A stretch of 6,422 nt of DNA from Nitrospinaceae bacterium (GCA_029261675.1 JAJDBA010000194.1:1-6422); one strand, 5' to 3'; counted from the first letter of the stretch, positions 1 to 5,882 are shown. Made by a program: numbers and translations. The notes: generated by a model not told the origin, from the sequence alone.

Positions 1-124
1 GCCCTTTTTGTTCTAGTCCGTGAGCAGTGACGAGGGCTTGCTCTATGCGAGCCTCATCATCCATATCAATTTCTTTTATCAAATGTCCATCATAAGGAGA
101 GTGGACTTTTAGTTTTTCAGTCAT
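1..124 (-). CDS. Aldehyde dehydrogenase family protein, N-terminal fragment (runs off left edge)
   Basis: Only the first 41 codons lie in the window, reading leftwards from an ATG at 122-124. The N-terminus contains VHSPYDGHLIKEI followed by an acidic stretch and a helix (ARIEQALVTAH). This resembles the start of NAD(P)-dependent aldehyde dehydrogenases, where a 'sPyDg..i.ei' strand precedes the first helix of the cofactor domain. An AAGGA ribosome binding site at 132-136, seven bases before the ATG, supports this start. The gene begins 25 bp after the stop of the acetolactate-synthase-like gene on the same strand, so co-transcription is likely. By family, it would oxidise an aldehyde to an acid; the substrate cannot be told. 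The catalytic cysteine and glutamate lie outside the window, so the assignment rests on the N-terminus and on the neighbour. Confidence 0.62.
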   Translation of the reverse strand, partial: MTEKLKVHSPYDGHLIKEIDMDDEARIEQALVTAHGLEQKG

Positions 125-149
125 GGGAGCATCCTTTTTTAGATGACAA

Positions 150-1790
150 TCATAAAATACAGGTTTTTGATTTTAATTCTTCTATCAATACTTTTTCGTT
201 TTCAGAGTAGTCGACGGGCACTTCAATGAGGTGAACTCCCGATCCATTCACGCATTCATTTAAAAGACTGGAAAGATGTTCGCTGGACTCCACCCGATGC
301 CCATGAGCACCATAGGACTCAGCGTATTTTACGAAATCTGGATTCCCATAGTCCAATCCGAAATCTTGAAATCCCATTCCCGCCTGTTTCCATTTGATCA
401 TTCCGTATGCATCATCGCGAAGGATGACAACGACTAAATCCATTTTTAACCGGACGGCAGTTTCAAGTTCCTGTGAGTTCATCATGAATCCACCATCTCC
501 ACAAATCGCCATCACTTTTCTATCGGGATGAACAATTTTGGCGCCCATTGCCGAGGGCAAGCCCGCACCCATTGTCGCCAAGGCGTTATCCAGCAAAACC
601 GTATTGGATTGATAGGCCTTGTAGTTTCTGGCAAACCAGATTTTATAAACTCCATTGTCGAGCGCAATGATTCCATTGTCAGGCATGACATTTCTAATTT
701 CGGCCACTAAATGCTGCGGAATGATTGGAAACCTTTTGTCATCACTGCCTTTTTTCACGTGCGCTTCTACTTCATCTTTTACACGTTGGAAATAGGCACC
801 ATCCCAGTTGTCACATTTGTCGACTTTATCGGCCAGTCGATCGATACTGTCGGCTATATCTCCGACCACATTTAGCTGGGGGAAATAAACCTCATCTACT
901 TTGGCGGAAAAATAATTTACATGGATTACTTTGGTGCCGCCCGGCGACATGAAGAAGGGCGGCTTTTCTATGACATCGTGGCCAACATTGATAATTAAAT
1001 CAGCGCGGTCAATGGCGCAATGCAGGTAGTCTTCTGCTGAAAGAGCCGCTGTTCCCAAGAAGGTGGGCACTCTTTCATCAACAACTCCTTTTCCCATTTG
1101 TGTGTCAAAGAAATACAGTCCCGTCTTGTCTACAAGTTTTTTCAGCGCTTCGCTGGTACGGTTTCTATTGGCTCCGGCACCGATCAGAATGAGTGGCATT
1201 TTCGCCTGCTGAATCATTTCACAGGCTTTATCGATGGTTCTGACGTCCGCTTGGGGGCGACGGAAGTAGACTTGGTCATAAGGTTGGGTGTCGCATTCCT
1301 CGGCAGCAATATCTTCTGGCAATTCCAGATGTACCGCCCCTGGGCGCTCCTCCCTTGCTATGCGCATCGCTTCGTGTACTAAAACAGGAATATTATTGCC
1401 ATGAACAATCTGTTTGGTAAATTTTGTCAGAGGCCGCATCATCTCGACTACATCAATAATCTGAAATTGTCCTTGTTTGCTTTTCTTAATAGGTTTTTGC
1501 CCAGAGATCATGAGCACAGGCATTGCCCCTAGTTGGGCGTAGGCACCGGAGGTTACAAAGTTGGTGACGCCAGGGCCCAGAGTGGAAAGGCAGACACCTA
1601 CTTTTCCTGTCAGTCTGCCATAGGTTGCTGCCATAAATCCTGCTGCCTGTTCATGACGGGTTAGAATCAATTTGATTTTTGATTCTCTAAGGGACTCAAG
1701 AAAATCGAGGTTTTCTTCGCCTGGGATTCCAAAAATAAACTCGACTCCCTCATGTTCGAGAGAACGTACAAATAAATCGGATGCCTTCAT
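150..1790 (-). CDS. Acetolactate synthase-like ThDP-dependent enzyme (large/catalytic subunit type)
   Basis: A 546-residue protein with the three-domain layout of the acetohydroxyacid synthase/pyruvate oxidase family: pyrimidine-binding domain about 1-165, central domain about 185-325, pyrophosphate-binding domain about 365-530. The ThDP-activating glutamate is Glu47 in TRHEQAAGFMA, and LGPGVTN (71-77) follows. The Mg-ThDP motif starts at GDG (431-433), but the usual closing Asn is replaced by Asp-Asp (459-460, RDDAYG). By family, it would condense two pyruvates to acetolactate in the cytoplasm. Length is close to AlsS/IlvB-type enzymes. No IlvN/IlvH regulatory subunit is adjacent; an aldehyde dehydrogenase gene follows after 25 bp, which points to a catabolic or uncharacterised role. 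Start choice is supported by AGGAG at 1799-1803, eight bases upstream. A related carboligase or decarboxylase activity on other 2-oxoacids is possible. Fold is secure; substrate is not. Confidence 0.85.
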   Translation of the reverse strand: MKASDLFVRSLEHEGVEFIFGIPGEENLDFLESLRESKIKLILTRHEQAAGFMAATYGRLTGKVGVCLSTLGPGVTNFVTSGAYAQLGAMPVLMISGQKPIKKSKQGQFQIIDVVEMMRPLTKFTKQIVHGNNIPVLVHEAMRIAREERPGAVHLELPEDIAAEECDTQPYDQVYFRRPQADVRTIDKACEMIQQAKMPLILIGAGANRNRTSEALKKLVDKTGLYFFDTQMGKGVVDERVPTFLGTAALSAEDYLHCAIDRADLIINVGHDVIEKPPFFMSPGGTKVIHVNYFSAKVDEVYFPQLNVVGDIADSIDRLADKVDKCDNWDGAYFQRVKDEVEAHVKKGSDDKRFPIIPQHLVAEIRNVMPDNGIIALDNGVYKIWFARNYKAYQSNTVLLDNALATMGAGLPSAMGAKIVHPDRKVMAICGDGGFMMNSQELETAVRLKMDLVVVILRDDAYGMIKWKQAGMGFQDFGLDYGNPDFVKYAESYGAHGHRVESSEHLSSLLNECVNGSGVHLIEVPVDYSENEKVLIEELKSKTCIL

Positions 1791-1840
1791 GAAGCAGTCT
1801 CCTAGTATTTTTATATTGCGGGATGAAAATGTTCGAGATG

Positions 1841-1869
1841 AATTTACTTTATTAGTGACGGGTCTTCAA
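1841..1869 (-). promoter_or_regulatory. Possible sigma70-type promoter for the acetolactate synthase-like gene
   Basis: Reading the minus strand, TTGAAG (1864-1869) is separated by 17 bases from TAAATT (1841-1846), about 50 bp upstream of the ATG at 1790. Each hexamer matches consensus at four of six positions, so this is only a candidate. It lies between the nirK terminator and the ribosome binding site, where a promoter for the synthase-dehydrogenase unit would be expected. Confidence 0.3.
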
Positions 1870-1955
1870 CCTAAATGATCTTTGCAGTCAGATAATAGTC
1901 GGATGAGTTGGAGATGTCTTACAAGAAGGTTTGAAAGAGGGGCGGTTTAAAAAGA

Positions 1956-1987
1956 AAAAGCCCCGATGAATAGTCATCAGGGCTTTT
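1956..1987 (-). terminator. Rho-independent terminator of nirK
   Basis: An inverted repeat with arms AAAAGCCC (1956-1963) and GGGCTTTT (1980-1987) continues inward, after one mismatch, with GATGA (1965-1969) and TCATC (1974-1978) around a four-base loop. On the minus strand the hairpin is followed by a T-rich tract (TTTTTCTTTTT including the stem base). It lies 23 bp after the nirK stop codon. Orientation and position fit an intrinsic terminator for nirK that insulates the downstream synthase gene. Confidence 0.9.
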
Positions 1988-2009
1988 AGGTAGTGGTGTT
2001 AAGACGTTC

Positions 2010-3002
2010 TTATTTTCCTTGTCGAATTACTTCAGGATTTTTATCTCCCTCTACCACCAAGTGACCAATAGCCCCTTTTGCTACACGATAGATACTATGG
2101 TCAACCAGGGCATAAGCTCCCGGAGCATCGACTTTAAACTCAACGATAGTGGCGCCAGCGGAAGGCACTAGAGTGGTTTGAATATTTTTTCCGATAGCAC
2201 CCCCAATTCCTCCATCGTTATAAACTTTGTCGAAAATTTCACCGATGATATGAAAAGATGAAATGCTGTTTGGGCCTATGTTGCCAAAATAAATACGAAC
2301 GGTTTCGCCTACTTTAGCTTTCAAAGCATTGTCGCCGAGCAACCCACCTTCTTTGCCGTTAAAAACAACATGAGAAGCGTGTTCATCAAGTCCTCTTTGA
2401 ATGTCGAAAGATGCAACTCCATCTTCTGGATCAGAAGCGAAGAACTCACTCTCCATCACATAATATTCACGGTCAACACTTGGAAGTCCACCTTCAGGTT
2501 CAACGAGAACCAGTCCATACATGCCGTTGGAAATGTGGTCGACAATAGAACCTGCTGCGCAATGGTAAATAAATAAACCCGCGGCTTTGGCTTTGAAAGT
2601 GAAAACTTTTTCTTGTCCAGGGTCTACTGTAGTGAAAGCGGCACCTCCGCCGGGTCCGTTTACAGCGTGTATATCAATATTATGAGGCTGAGTATTGTCC
2701 TTGGCATTAGAAAGGTGGAACTCGATGCTATCTCCTACGCGTAGCCTTGCCATAGGGCCTGGAACGGTTCCGCCAAAACTCCAGAAACCATATTTTACAT
2801 CTTTGGTTAAATTTCCTACGTATTCCTTCGCTTCCAGGTTGACCACCACGGTTTCGGCTTTACTTCGCTTGAGAGCCGGTGGAACATTAGGGGCAGTGGT
2901 TAATTTTGCGACTTCAGCAAAAGCCATTGTCCCGTTCAAATAGCCCGCTATAAGTAATAGCGGCAGAACCTTTAAGGTTTTTTTTAGCTTAAAAATAGTC
3001 AT
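2010..3002 (-). CDS. nirK: Copper-containing nitrite reductase, class II (AniA-like), exported
   Basis: This 330-residue two-cupredoxin-domain enzyme reduces nitrite to nitric oxide in the periplasm or on the cell surface as a homotrimer. A signal peptide is visible: basic Lys6-Lys11, a hydrophobic stretch, then probable cleavage after Ala29 (MAFA). There is no lipobox. Type 1 copper ligands are His107, Cys148, His156 and Met161; type 2 ligands are His112, His147 and His302; catalytic Asp110 and His251 are both present. The short Cys-x7-His linker and segments such as HIIGEIFDKVY (251-261) and LVDHSIYR (299-306) resemble Neisseria AniA rather than the Alcaligenes type, which has Cys-x8-His. 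Length fits a core enzyme with no fused cytochrome or extra cupredoxin. An AAGGAG site at 3011-3016, eight bases before the ATG, confirms the start. A divergent Rrf2 regulator gene 186 bp away suggests NO- or redox-responsive control. The electron donor is not encoded here. Confidence 0.96.
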   Translation of the reverse strand: MTIFKLKKTLKVLPLLLIAGYLNGTMAFAEVAKLTTAPNVPPALKRSKAETVVVNLEAKEYVGNLTKDVKYGFWSFGGTVPGPMARLRVGDSIEFHLSNAKDNTQPHNIDIHAVNGPGGGAAFTTVDPGQEKVFTFKAKAAGLFIYHCAAGSIVDHISNGMYGLVLVEPEGGLPSVDREYYVMESEFFASDPEDGVASFDIQRGLDEHASHVVFNGKEGGLLGDNALKAKVGETVRIYFGNIGPNSISSFHIIGEIFDKVYNDGGIGGAIGKNIQTTLVPSAGATIVEFKVDAPGAYALVDHSIYRVAKGAIGHLVVEGDKNPEVIRQGK

Positions 3003-3046
3003 TATCGAAACTCCTTGTTAATATGATGCTGTTGGGTTTAAAGTTT

Positions 3047-3052
3047 TCTATA
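3047..3052 (-). promoter_or_regulatory. Possible -10 element of the nirK promoter
   Basis: On the minus strand TATAGA (3047-3052) matches TATAAT at four of six positions, and no recognisable -35 hexamer lies at the right distance. Transcription would start near 3040, giving a leader of about 38 bases that includes the AAGGAG site. The 16-bp palindrome at 3072-3087 would then be centred near -39.5, close to but not at the classic -41.5 of class II activator sites. The surrounding DNA is so AT-rich that other -10 candidates exist. Confidence 0.25.
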
Positions 3053-3071
3053 AAATATTTTGATCTACTAA

Positions 3072-3087
3072 GTTTTTCTTGAAAAAC
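3072..3087. promoter_or_regulatory. 16-bp palindrome in the nirK/Rrf2 intergenic region (putative operator)
   Basis: GTTTTTC (3072-3078) and GAAAAAC (3081-3087) form a perfect 7-bp inverted repeat around TT. It lies about 70 bp upstream of the nirK start codon. It does not match the FNR/NnrR consensus (TTGAT-N4-ATCAA). It could bind the divergent Rrf2 protein or another dimeric regulator. The function is inferred from symmetry and location only. Confidence 0.4.
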
Positions 3088-3092
3088 ACTTA

Positions 3093-3174
3093 AAAAGATA
3101 AAGCTACATTTATATCTACTATTGCAATTAATATAAAACCTGATAAAATAGATGTCAAGGTCTTTTTATCTTTT
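3093..3174. repeat. 10-bp inverted repeat flanking the Rrf2-gene promoter
   Basis: AAAAGATAAA (3093-3102) recurs as its exact reverse complement TTTATCTTTT (3165-3174), with 62 bp between the arms. One arm lies on the nirK side and the other between the putative -10 and the start of the Rrf2 gene. Such an arrangement could be a pair of operator half-regions. Because the sequence is AT-rich and simple, chance cannot be excluded. Confidence 0.35.
3122..3149 (+). promoter_or_regulatory. Putative promoter of the Rrf2 regulator gene
   Basis: TTGCAA (3122-3127) is followed after 16 bases by TAAAAT (3144-3149), which matches the -10 consensus at five of six positions. TG at 3141-3142 makes it an extended -10 (TGATAAAAT). 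Transcription would start near 3156, about 33 bp before the ATG. A 7-bp inverted repeat, GATAAAA (3142-3148) and TTTTATC (3164-3170), covers the -10 and the start site. That is the position expected for an autorepression operator. Confidence 0.5.
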
Positions 3175-3188
3175 ATTGGTGATTTATT

Positions 3189-3620
3189 ATGATATCTCAA
3201 ACTTCAGAGTACGCTCTTCGTGCGGTGGTTTGCCTTGCGCAGAGTCCCGATAAACCTCATACCACAGCAGAGATTGCCAAGCTGACCAAGGTACCAGAAC
3301 ACTACCTATCCAAAGTTCTATTGATGCTTGCAAAGCATGAAGTGGTTTATTCTAAAAAAGGATTGCACGGCGGATACATATTGGCGCATTTGCCTGAAAA
3401 CTTGCCTCTATTAAATGTGATCAATGCGGTGGACCCTATCAAGCATATCAAAAGCTGCCCTTTAAAATTAAAAACACATGGAACCAACCTTTGTCGATTG
3501 CATAAAAGGCTGAATGATTCGATAGATTTGATAGAGGAATTATTCCAAACTTCTACAGTAGGGACGATTTTAAGCGATCCCACCACAAGCATTCCCCTTT
3601 GTGAGTCAACTGGCAAATAG
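3189..3620 (+). CDS. Rrf2-family transcriptional regulator (NsrR/IscR-like)
   Basis: A 143-residue protein beginning MISQTSEYALRAVVCLA, the typical Rrf2 N-terminus. A winged helix-turn-helix covers about 1-65 (TTAEIAKLTKVPEHYLSKVLLMLAK, then wing GLHGGYILA). The sensing loop holds Cys90 and Cys102 with His97 and His105; Thr96 occupies the place where NsrR and IscR carry their middle cysteine (Cys-x5-Cys-x5-Cys). Two more cysteines are Cys15 and Cys138. By family, it is a cytoplasmic dimer that binds operator DNA according to its Fe-S cluster state (NO, iron or redox). It is divergent from nirK, which makes nirK regulation and autoregulation the obvious hypothesis. A weak GGTGA site at 3178-3182, six bases before the ATG, serves as ribosome binding site. 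I do not call it nsrR because the ligand set differs. Confidence 0.9.
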   Translation: MISQTSEYALRAVVCLAQSPDKPHTTAEIAKLTKVPEHYLSKVLLMLAKHEVVYSKKGLHGGYILAHLPENLPLLNVINAVDPIKHIKSCPLKLKTHGTNLCRLHKRLNDSIDLIEELFQTSTVGTILSDPTTSIPLCESTGK

Positions 3621-3636
3621 TAGGATTCGTTTGCCA
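3611..3636 (+). terminator. Weak stem-loop across the Rrf2 gene stop codon
   Basis: TGGCAAA (3611-3617) pairs with TTTGCCA (3630-3636) around a 12-base loop containing the stop codon. A run of seven T occurs only at 3657-3663, about 20 bases after the stem. A canonical intrinsic terminator has the T run directly after the hairpin. It may end the Rrf2 transcript poorly or act as a 3' stabilising hairpin. Confidence 0.25.
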
Positions 3637-3786
3637 TAACTGCAGCAGGTGAATAATTTTTTTCCGTTCTTCCTCCCCCTCCTACGTGTACTTTAAAAGC
3701 ACTTTCACCCAATGCTCATTATGCGAGTTGCCCAAAAGGCATGATTTTTCGGAAGTTACTGATTCCGTGCGAATAATTAAATAGAG

Positions 3787-3813
3787 GGAATAAAAAGGAT
3801 AAACAGGGATAAA
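3787..3813 (+). repeat. Three 10-bp-phased GGAATAAA/GGATAAA repeats with A-tracts
   Basis: GGAATAAA (3787-3794), GGATAAA (3797-3803) and GGATAAA (3807-3813) start exactly ten bases apart, so they face the same side of the helix. They carry short A-tracts in phase and end 9 bp before an extended -10 element. They could be activator sites or intrinsically bent, UP-element-like DNA for the HD-GYP gene promoter. Confidence 0.4.
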
Positions 3814-3821
3814 AACTTTGG

Positions 3822-3830
3822 TGATATAAT
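3822..3830 (+). promoter_or_regulatory. Extended -10 promoter for the HD-GYP gene
   Basis: TGATATAAT contains a perfect TATAAT (3825-3830) preceded by the TG of an extended -10. No good -35 hexamer lies 16-18 bp upstream, which extended -10 promoters can tolerate. Transcription would begin near 3837, leaving a leader of about 68 bases before the ATG at 3905. The rest of the 3621-3904 gap contains no convincing gene. Confidence 0.55.
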
Positions 3831-3904
3831 GACTGAAAAATCTTTAAAGCTCTGTTTATTTACTCTGATACTTCTTTGGTAAGAATTTTTTTCTTCGTTC
3901 TATT

Positions 3905-4873
3905 ATGACTACTAATACTGGCTCAAATAGTTTTCGCCCGATTAATATTGAGTTTTTGGCCAAAGGAACGGGCGAGTCATTTGACATTTTTTTGCAATCC
4001 GATTCTGAAACCTTTGTAAAATTTGCCAGCACCGATCCAAAGCATCAAGACAAAGTTCTACGCCTGTTAGAGGAAGGCGAGATCGATCAGGAATTCTATA
4101 TTAGAGAAGAGGATCTTTTTAAGTATTACCAGTATGCAACGCAGTCTTTACGCTCTGTTATGGACAACCCCAATGTTCCTCTCGAAACCAAAACCAAAAA
4201 AATATATGAGGTGTCCCAAGGGGCGATGAAAGAATTTTTCAGTTACAATGCCTCCACCAAAATACTGGAATCATCGGAAGAAGTTATGGATATGATGGAA
4301 GACTGTCTTTCCACAGCCGATGCAGGGTTTGCTGGAATTTCACAAATTACCAGCAAGGACTACTATACTCATACTCATAGCGTGAATGTTGGCCTGTATT
4401 GTATGACTTTTGGAACCAAAGTGGGATTACCTAAAGATGATGTGAAGCAACTCGGACTCGGGGGAATGCTTCATGATGTGGGGAAATCAAAAATAGATAC
4501 GGCCCTGATAAATAAAAATGGCAAACTGAATGATAAGGAGTTTGAGCAGATGAAATCTCACTCTCCTATGGGCGCAGAGATGCTGACCGGGATGTGTTGT
4601 TATAAAGATATCGTTATTAATATGGCAGGACAGCATCATGAAAAATTTAAAGGAGGAGGATATCCGCAAGGTCTTTCAGGAGATGAAATATCCATGCATG
4701 CCAGAATATGTAAAATCATGGATGTTTACGATGCATTGACAACGCGTAGGTCCTATAAAAAAGCTCTCACTGTGATGGACACTTTGACCCTTATGACCAA
4801 ACAAATGGTAAATGACTTTGATCCCAAACTTCTGCAATTATTTATTAAAGTAATGGGGCCATCTATGGTTTAG
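3905..4873 (+). CDS. HD-GYP domain cyclic-di-GMP phosphodiesterase
   Basis: A 322-residue cytoplasmic protein with no signal peptide or membrane segment. The HD-GYP domain (about 145-315) keeps the metal and catalytic set: His158, His190-Asp191 followed by Gly193-Lys194, His219, His244-His245-Glu246, Gly252-Tyr253-Pro254 within HHExxxGxGYP, and Asp273. By family, it hydrolyses c-di-GMP through pGpG to GMP, lowering the second messenger that promotes attachment. The N-terminal 1-130 is not a REC domain. It contains FDIFL...YIREEDLFKYYQY, which resembles the short N-terminal sensory or adaptor domain seen in many stand-alone HD-GYP proteins. In-frame TGA at 3866-3868 with no start codon between it and 3905 bounds the start. 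The ATG has no clear Shine-Dalgarno site but a T-rich leader. The unknown 313-residue gene follows after 67 bp and could be co-transcribed. Confidence 0.92.
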   Translation: MTTNTGSNSFRPINIEFLAKGTGESFDIFLQSDSETFVKFASTDPKHQDKVLRLLEEGEIDQEFYIREEDLFKYYQYATQSLRSVMDNPNVPLETKTKKIYEVSQGAMKEFFSYNASTKILESSEEVMDMMEDCLSTADAGFAGISQITSKDYYTHTHSVNVGLYCMTFGTKVGLPKDDVKQLGLGGMLHDVGKSKIDTALINKNGKLNDKEFEQMKSHSPMGAEMLTGMCCYKDIVINMAGQHHEKFKGGGYPQGLSGDEISMHARICKIMDVYDALTTRRSYKKALTVMDTLTLMTKQMVNDFDPKLLQLFIKVMGPSMV

Positions 4874-4940
4874 TACAATATTAGAGTAAAATTTATTATT
4901 CACTGTTAAATCAGAAATAACTTTATCCCCAGATTAAGCG

Positions 4941-5882
4941 ATGGAAGAAGACTCAAAATACATACAGAAAGTGCAAAACTATACCGACATCTTGCACGAT
5001 CTGTATATGAAAGCACTCAAGCTCAATTCGTTTGAGGTGCTTTGTACCCTTTTAAGAGTAGATGCCCCCGAAGATATGGATTGGGAATTTTATGAGGATT
5101 CGCGGATGGCTTTTGAAGAGGGCGAAGGACTAGAAAATATACGGATCAATGATAAAGATAGAAAATCAGCGAATCGGGGAGAATTGACCCTCTATTGTCA
5201 CCGGCTTGAAATGACAGCTCCACATGAAATGCTTGCAAATATTTTAAGGGCGATTTTGCATAAAGATTATCTGATCAAACCATTCGGTTGTCTTGGCAGG
5301 CCTACAAGCGGCCTAGCCTTTTCCTGGGTTGGCCCGACTGCTCTGGAAAAATTGAATGCGTTGAAACGGCAGGCGATGGAGACGGGTGAGATGAAGCTAG
5401 CCGAATGCATCGATCAGTTTTTCGACGAAAATCTTCGCAATGTTATTTCCAGTTCAGACTTTGAAATAGATGGGGAATATTTCAAATGGATCGAAAAGGG
5501 GACTGCCAAACAAAAACTAAAGGCAAGTGTGGATGAAATTGTCTTTAATTGCCTTGCTTTTTACACGGCTTTTTTGGTCAATCATAACCATATGAAAATG
5601 ATGTTTAATGAAATGCCTCGATTCCACAAATGGCCCAATTATCAGGTTCTTGAAATATTATCGAATGAAGATATAGGACTATTTGGTTTTAACATTCATT
5701 TTCCGAACGGAACCAAAGCGACATTCACTCATAATGAGGAAGGTGTGGTATCAGAAAATATTTTTCATAACCCAGATGGCTCTATTCAATTTAATCCTGG
5801 TTTTACTGATGGTCATGAAGAAAAGTGGTTGGTAAATGGGGAAGAGGTGTGTGATTGGGGAGAGTTTTCCAACGCAAATTGA
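4941..5882 (+). CDS. Conserved-looking protein of unknown function, 313 residues
   Basis: I do not recognise this family. It is acidic and apparently cytoplasmic, with no signal peptide and no convincing membrane helix; the hydrophobic stretch VFNCLAFYTAFLV (201-213) is too short. The first 45 residues and about 95-220 look helical. The C-terminal 245-305 looks beta-rich, with turn motifs FPNG (254-257), NPDG (277-280) and VNG (298-300), loosely like beta-hairpin repeats. It is rich in Trp, Phe and Tyr, and contains no obvious catalytic signature. In-frame TAA at 4935-4937, six bases before the ATG, makes 4941 the earliest start, though no good Shine-Dalgarno site precedes it. Long uninterrupted frame, normal composition and position 67 bp behind the HD-GYP gene support a real gene. 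Its 3' end is 11 bp from the converging REC-PAS gene. A partner or substrate role in c-di-GMP signalling is only a guess from proximity. Confidence 0.8.
   Translation: MEEDSKYIQKVQNYTDILHDLYMKALKLNSFEVLCTLLRVDAPEDMDWEFYEDSRMAFEEGEGLENIRINDKDRKSANRGELTLYCHRLEMTAPHEMLANILRAILHKDYLIKPFGCLGRPTSGLAFSWVGPTALEKLNALKRQAMETGEMKLAECIDQFFDENLRNVISSSDFEIDGEYFKWIEKGTAKQKLKASVDEIVFNCLAFYTAFLVNHNHMKMMFNEMPRFHKWPNYQVLEILSNEDIGLFGFNIHFPNGTKATFTHNEEGVVSENIFHNPDGSIQFNPGFTDGHEEKWLVNGEEVCDWGEFSNAN

Noticed and set aside
528..1382. Three plus-strand open frames within 528-1382
   Set aside because: All lie opposite the acetolactate-synthase-like gene, whose conserved motifs span the region; their translations show no domain and look like antisense shadows.
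150..1790. Biosynthetic IlvB of branched-chain amino acid synthesis
   Set aside because: No IlvN/IlvH gene follows, the neighbour is an aldehyde dehydrogenase, and the ThDP motif ends in RDD rather than the Asn typical of IlvB. Not strictly excluded.
2370..2943. Two plus-strand open frames opposite nirK
   Set aside because: nirK is certain from its copper ligands; the opposing frames lack any motif or start signals.
2010..3002. Multicopper oxidase or laccase instead of nitrite reductase
   Set aside because: Only two cupredoxin domains are present, no trinuclear-centre HxH pairs are seen, and the Asp110/His251 catalytic pair with His302 matches nitrite reductase.
3072..3087. FNR/NnrR-type binding box
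   Set aside because: The palindrome lacks the TTGAT and ATCAA half-sites and their 4-bp spacing.
3347..3712. Open frame of 121 residues on the minus strand opposite the Rrf2 gene
   Set aside because: It overlaps the well-supported Rrf2 coding sequence almost entirely, has no family signature and no good ribosome binding site, and its composition reflects the opposite strand.
3621..3904. Small gene or structured RNA between the Rrf2 and HD-GYP genes
   Set aside because: No frame of useful length with start signals and no extended paired structure is evident; the sequence is explained better by a promoter region.
4487..4669. 60-residue minus-strand frame inside the HD-GYP gene
   Set aside because: It lies opposite the catalytic core of the HD-GYP domain and has no supporting signals.
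4874..4879. TACAAT as a -10 element for the unknown 313-residue gene
   Set aside because: It matches five of six bases but has no -35 partner or TG extension, and AT-rich gaps yield such hits by chance; read-through from the HD-GYP promoter is equally plausible.
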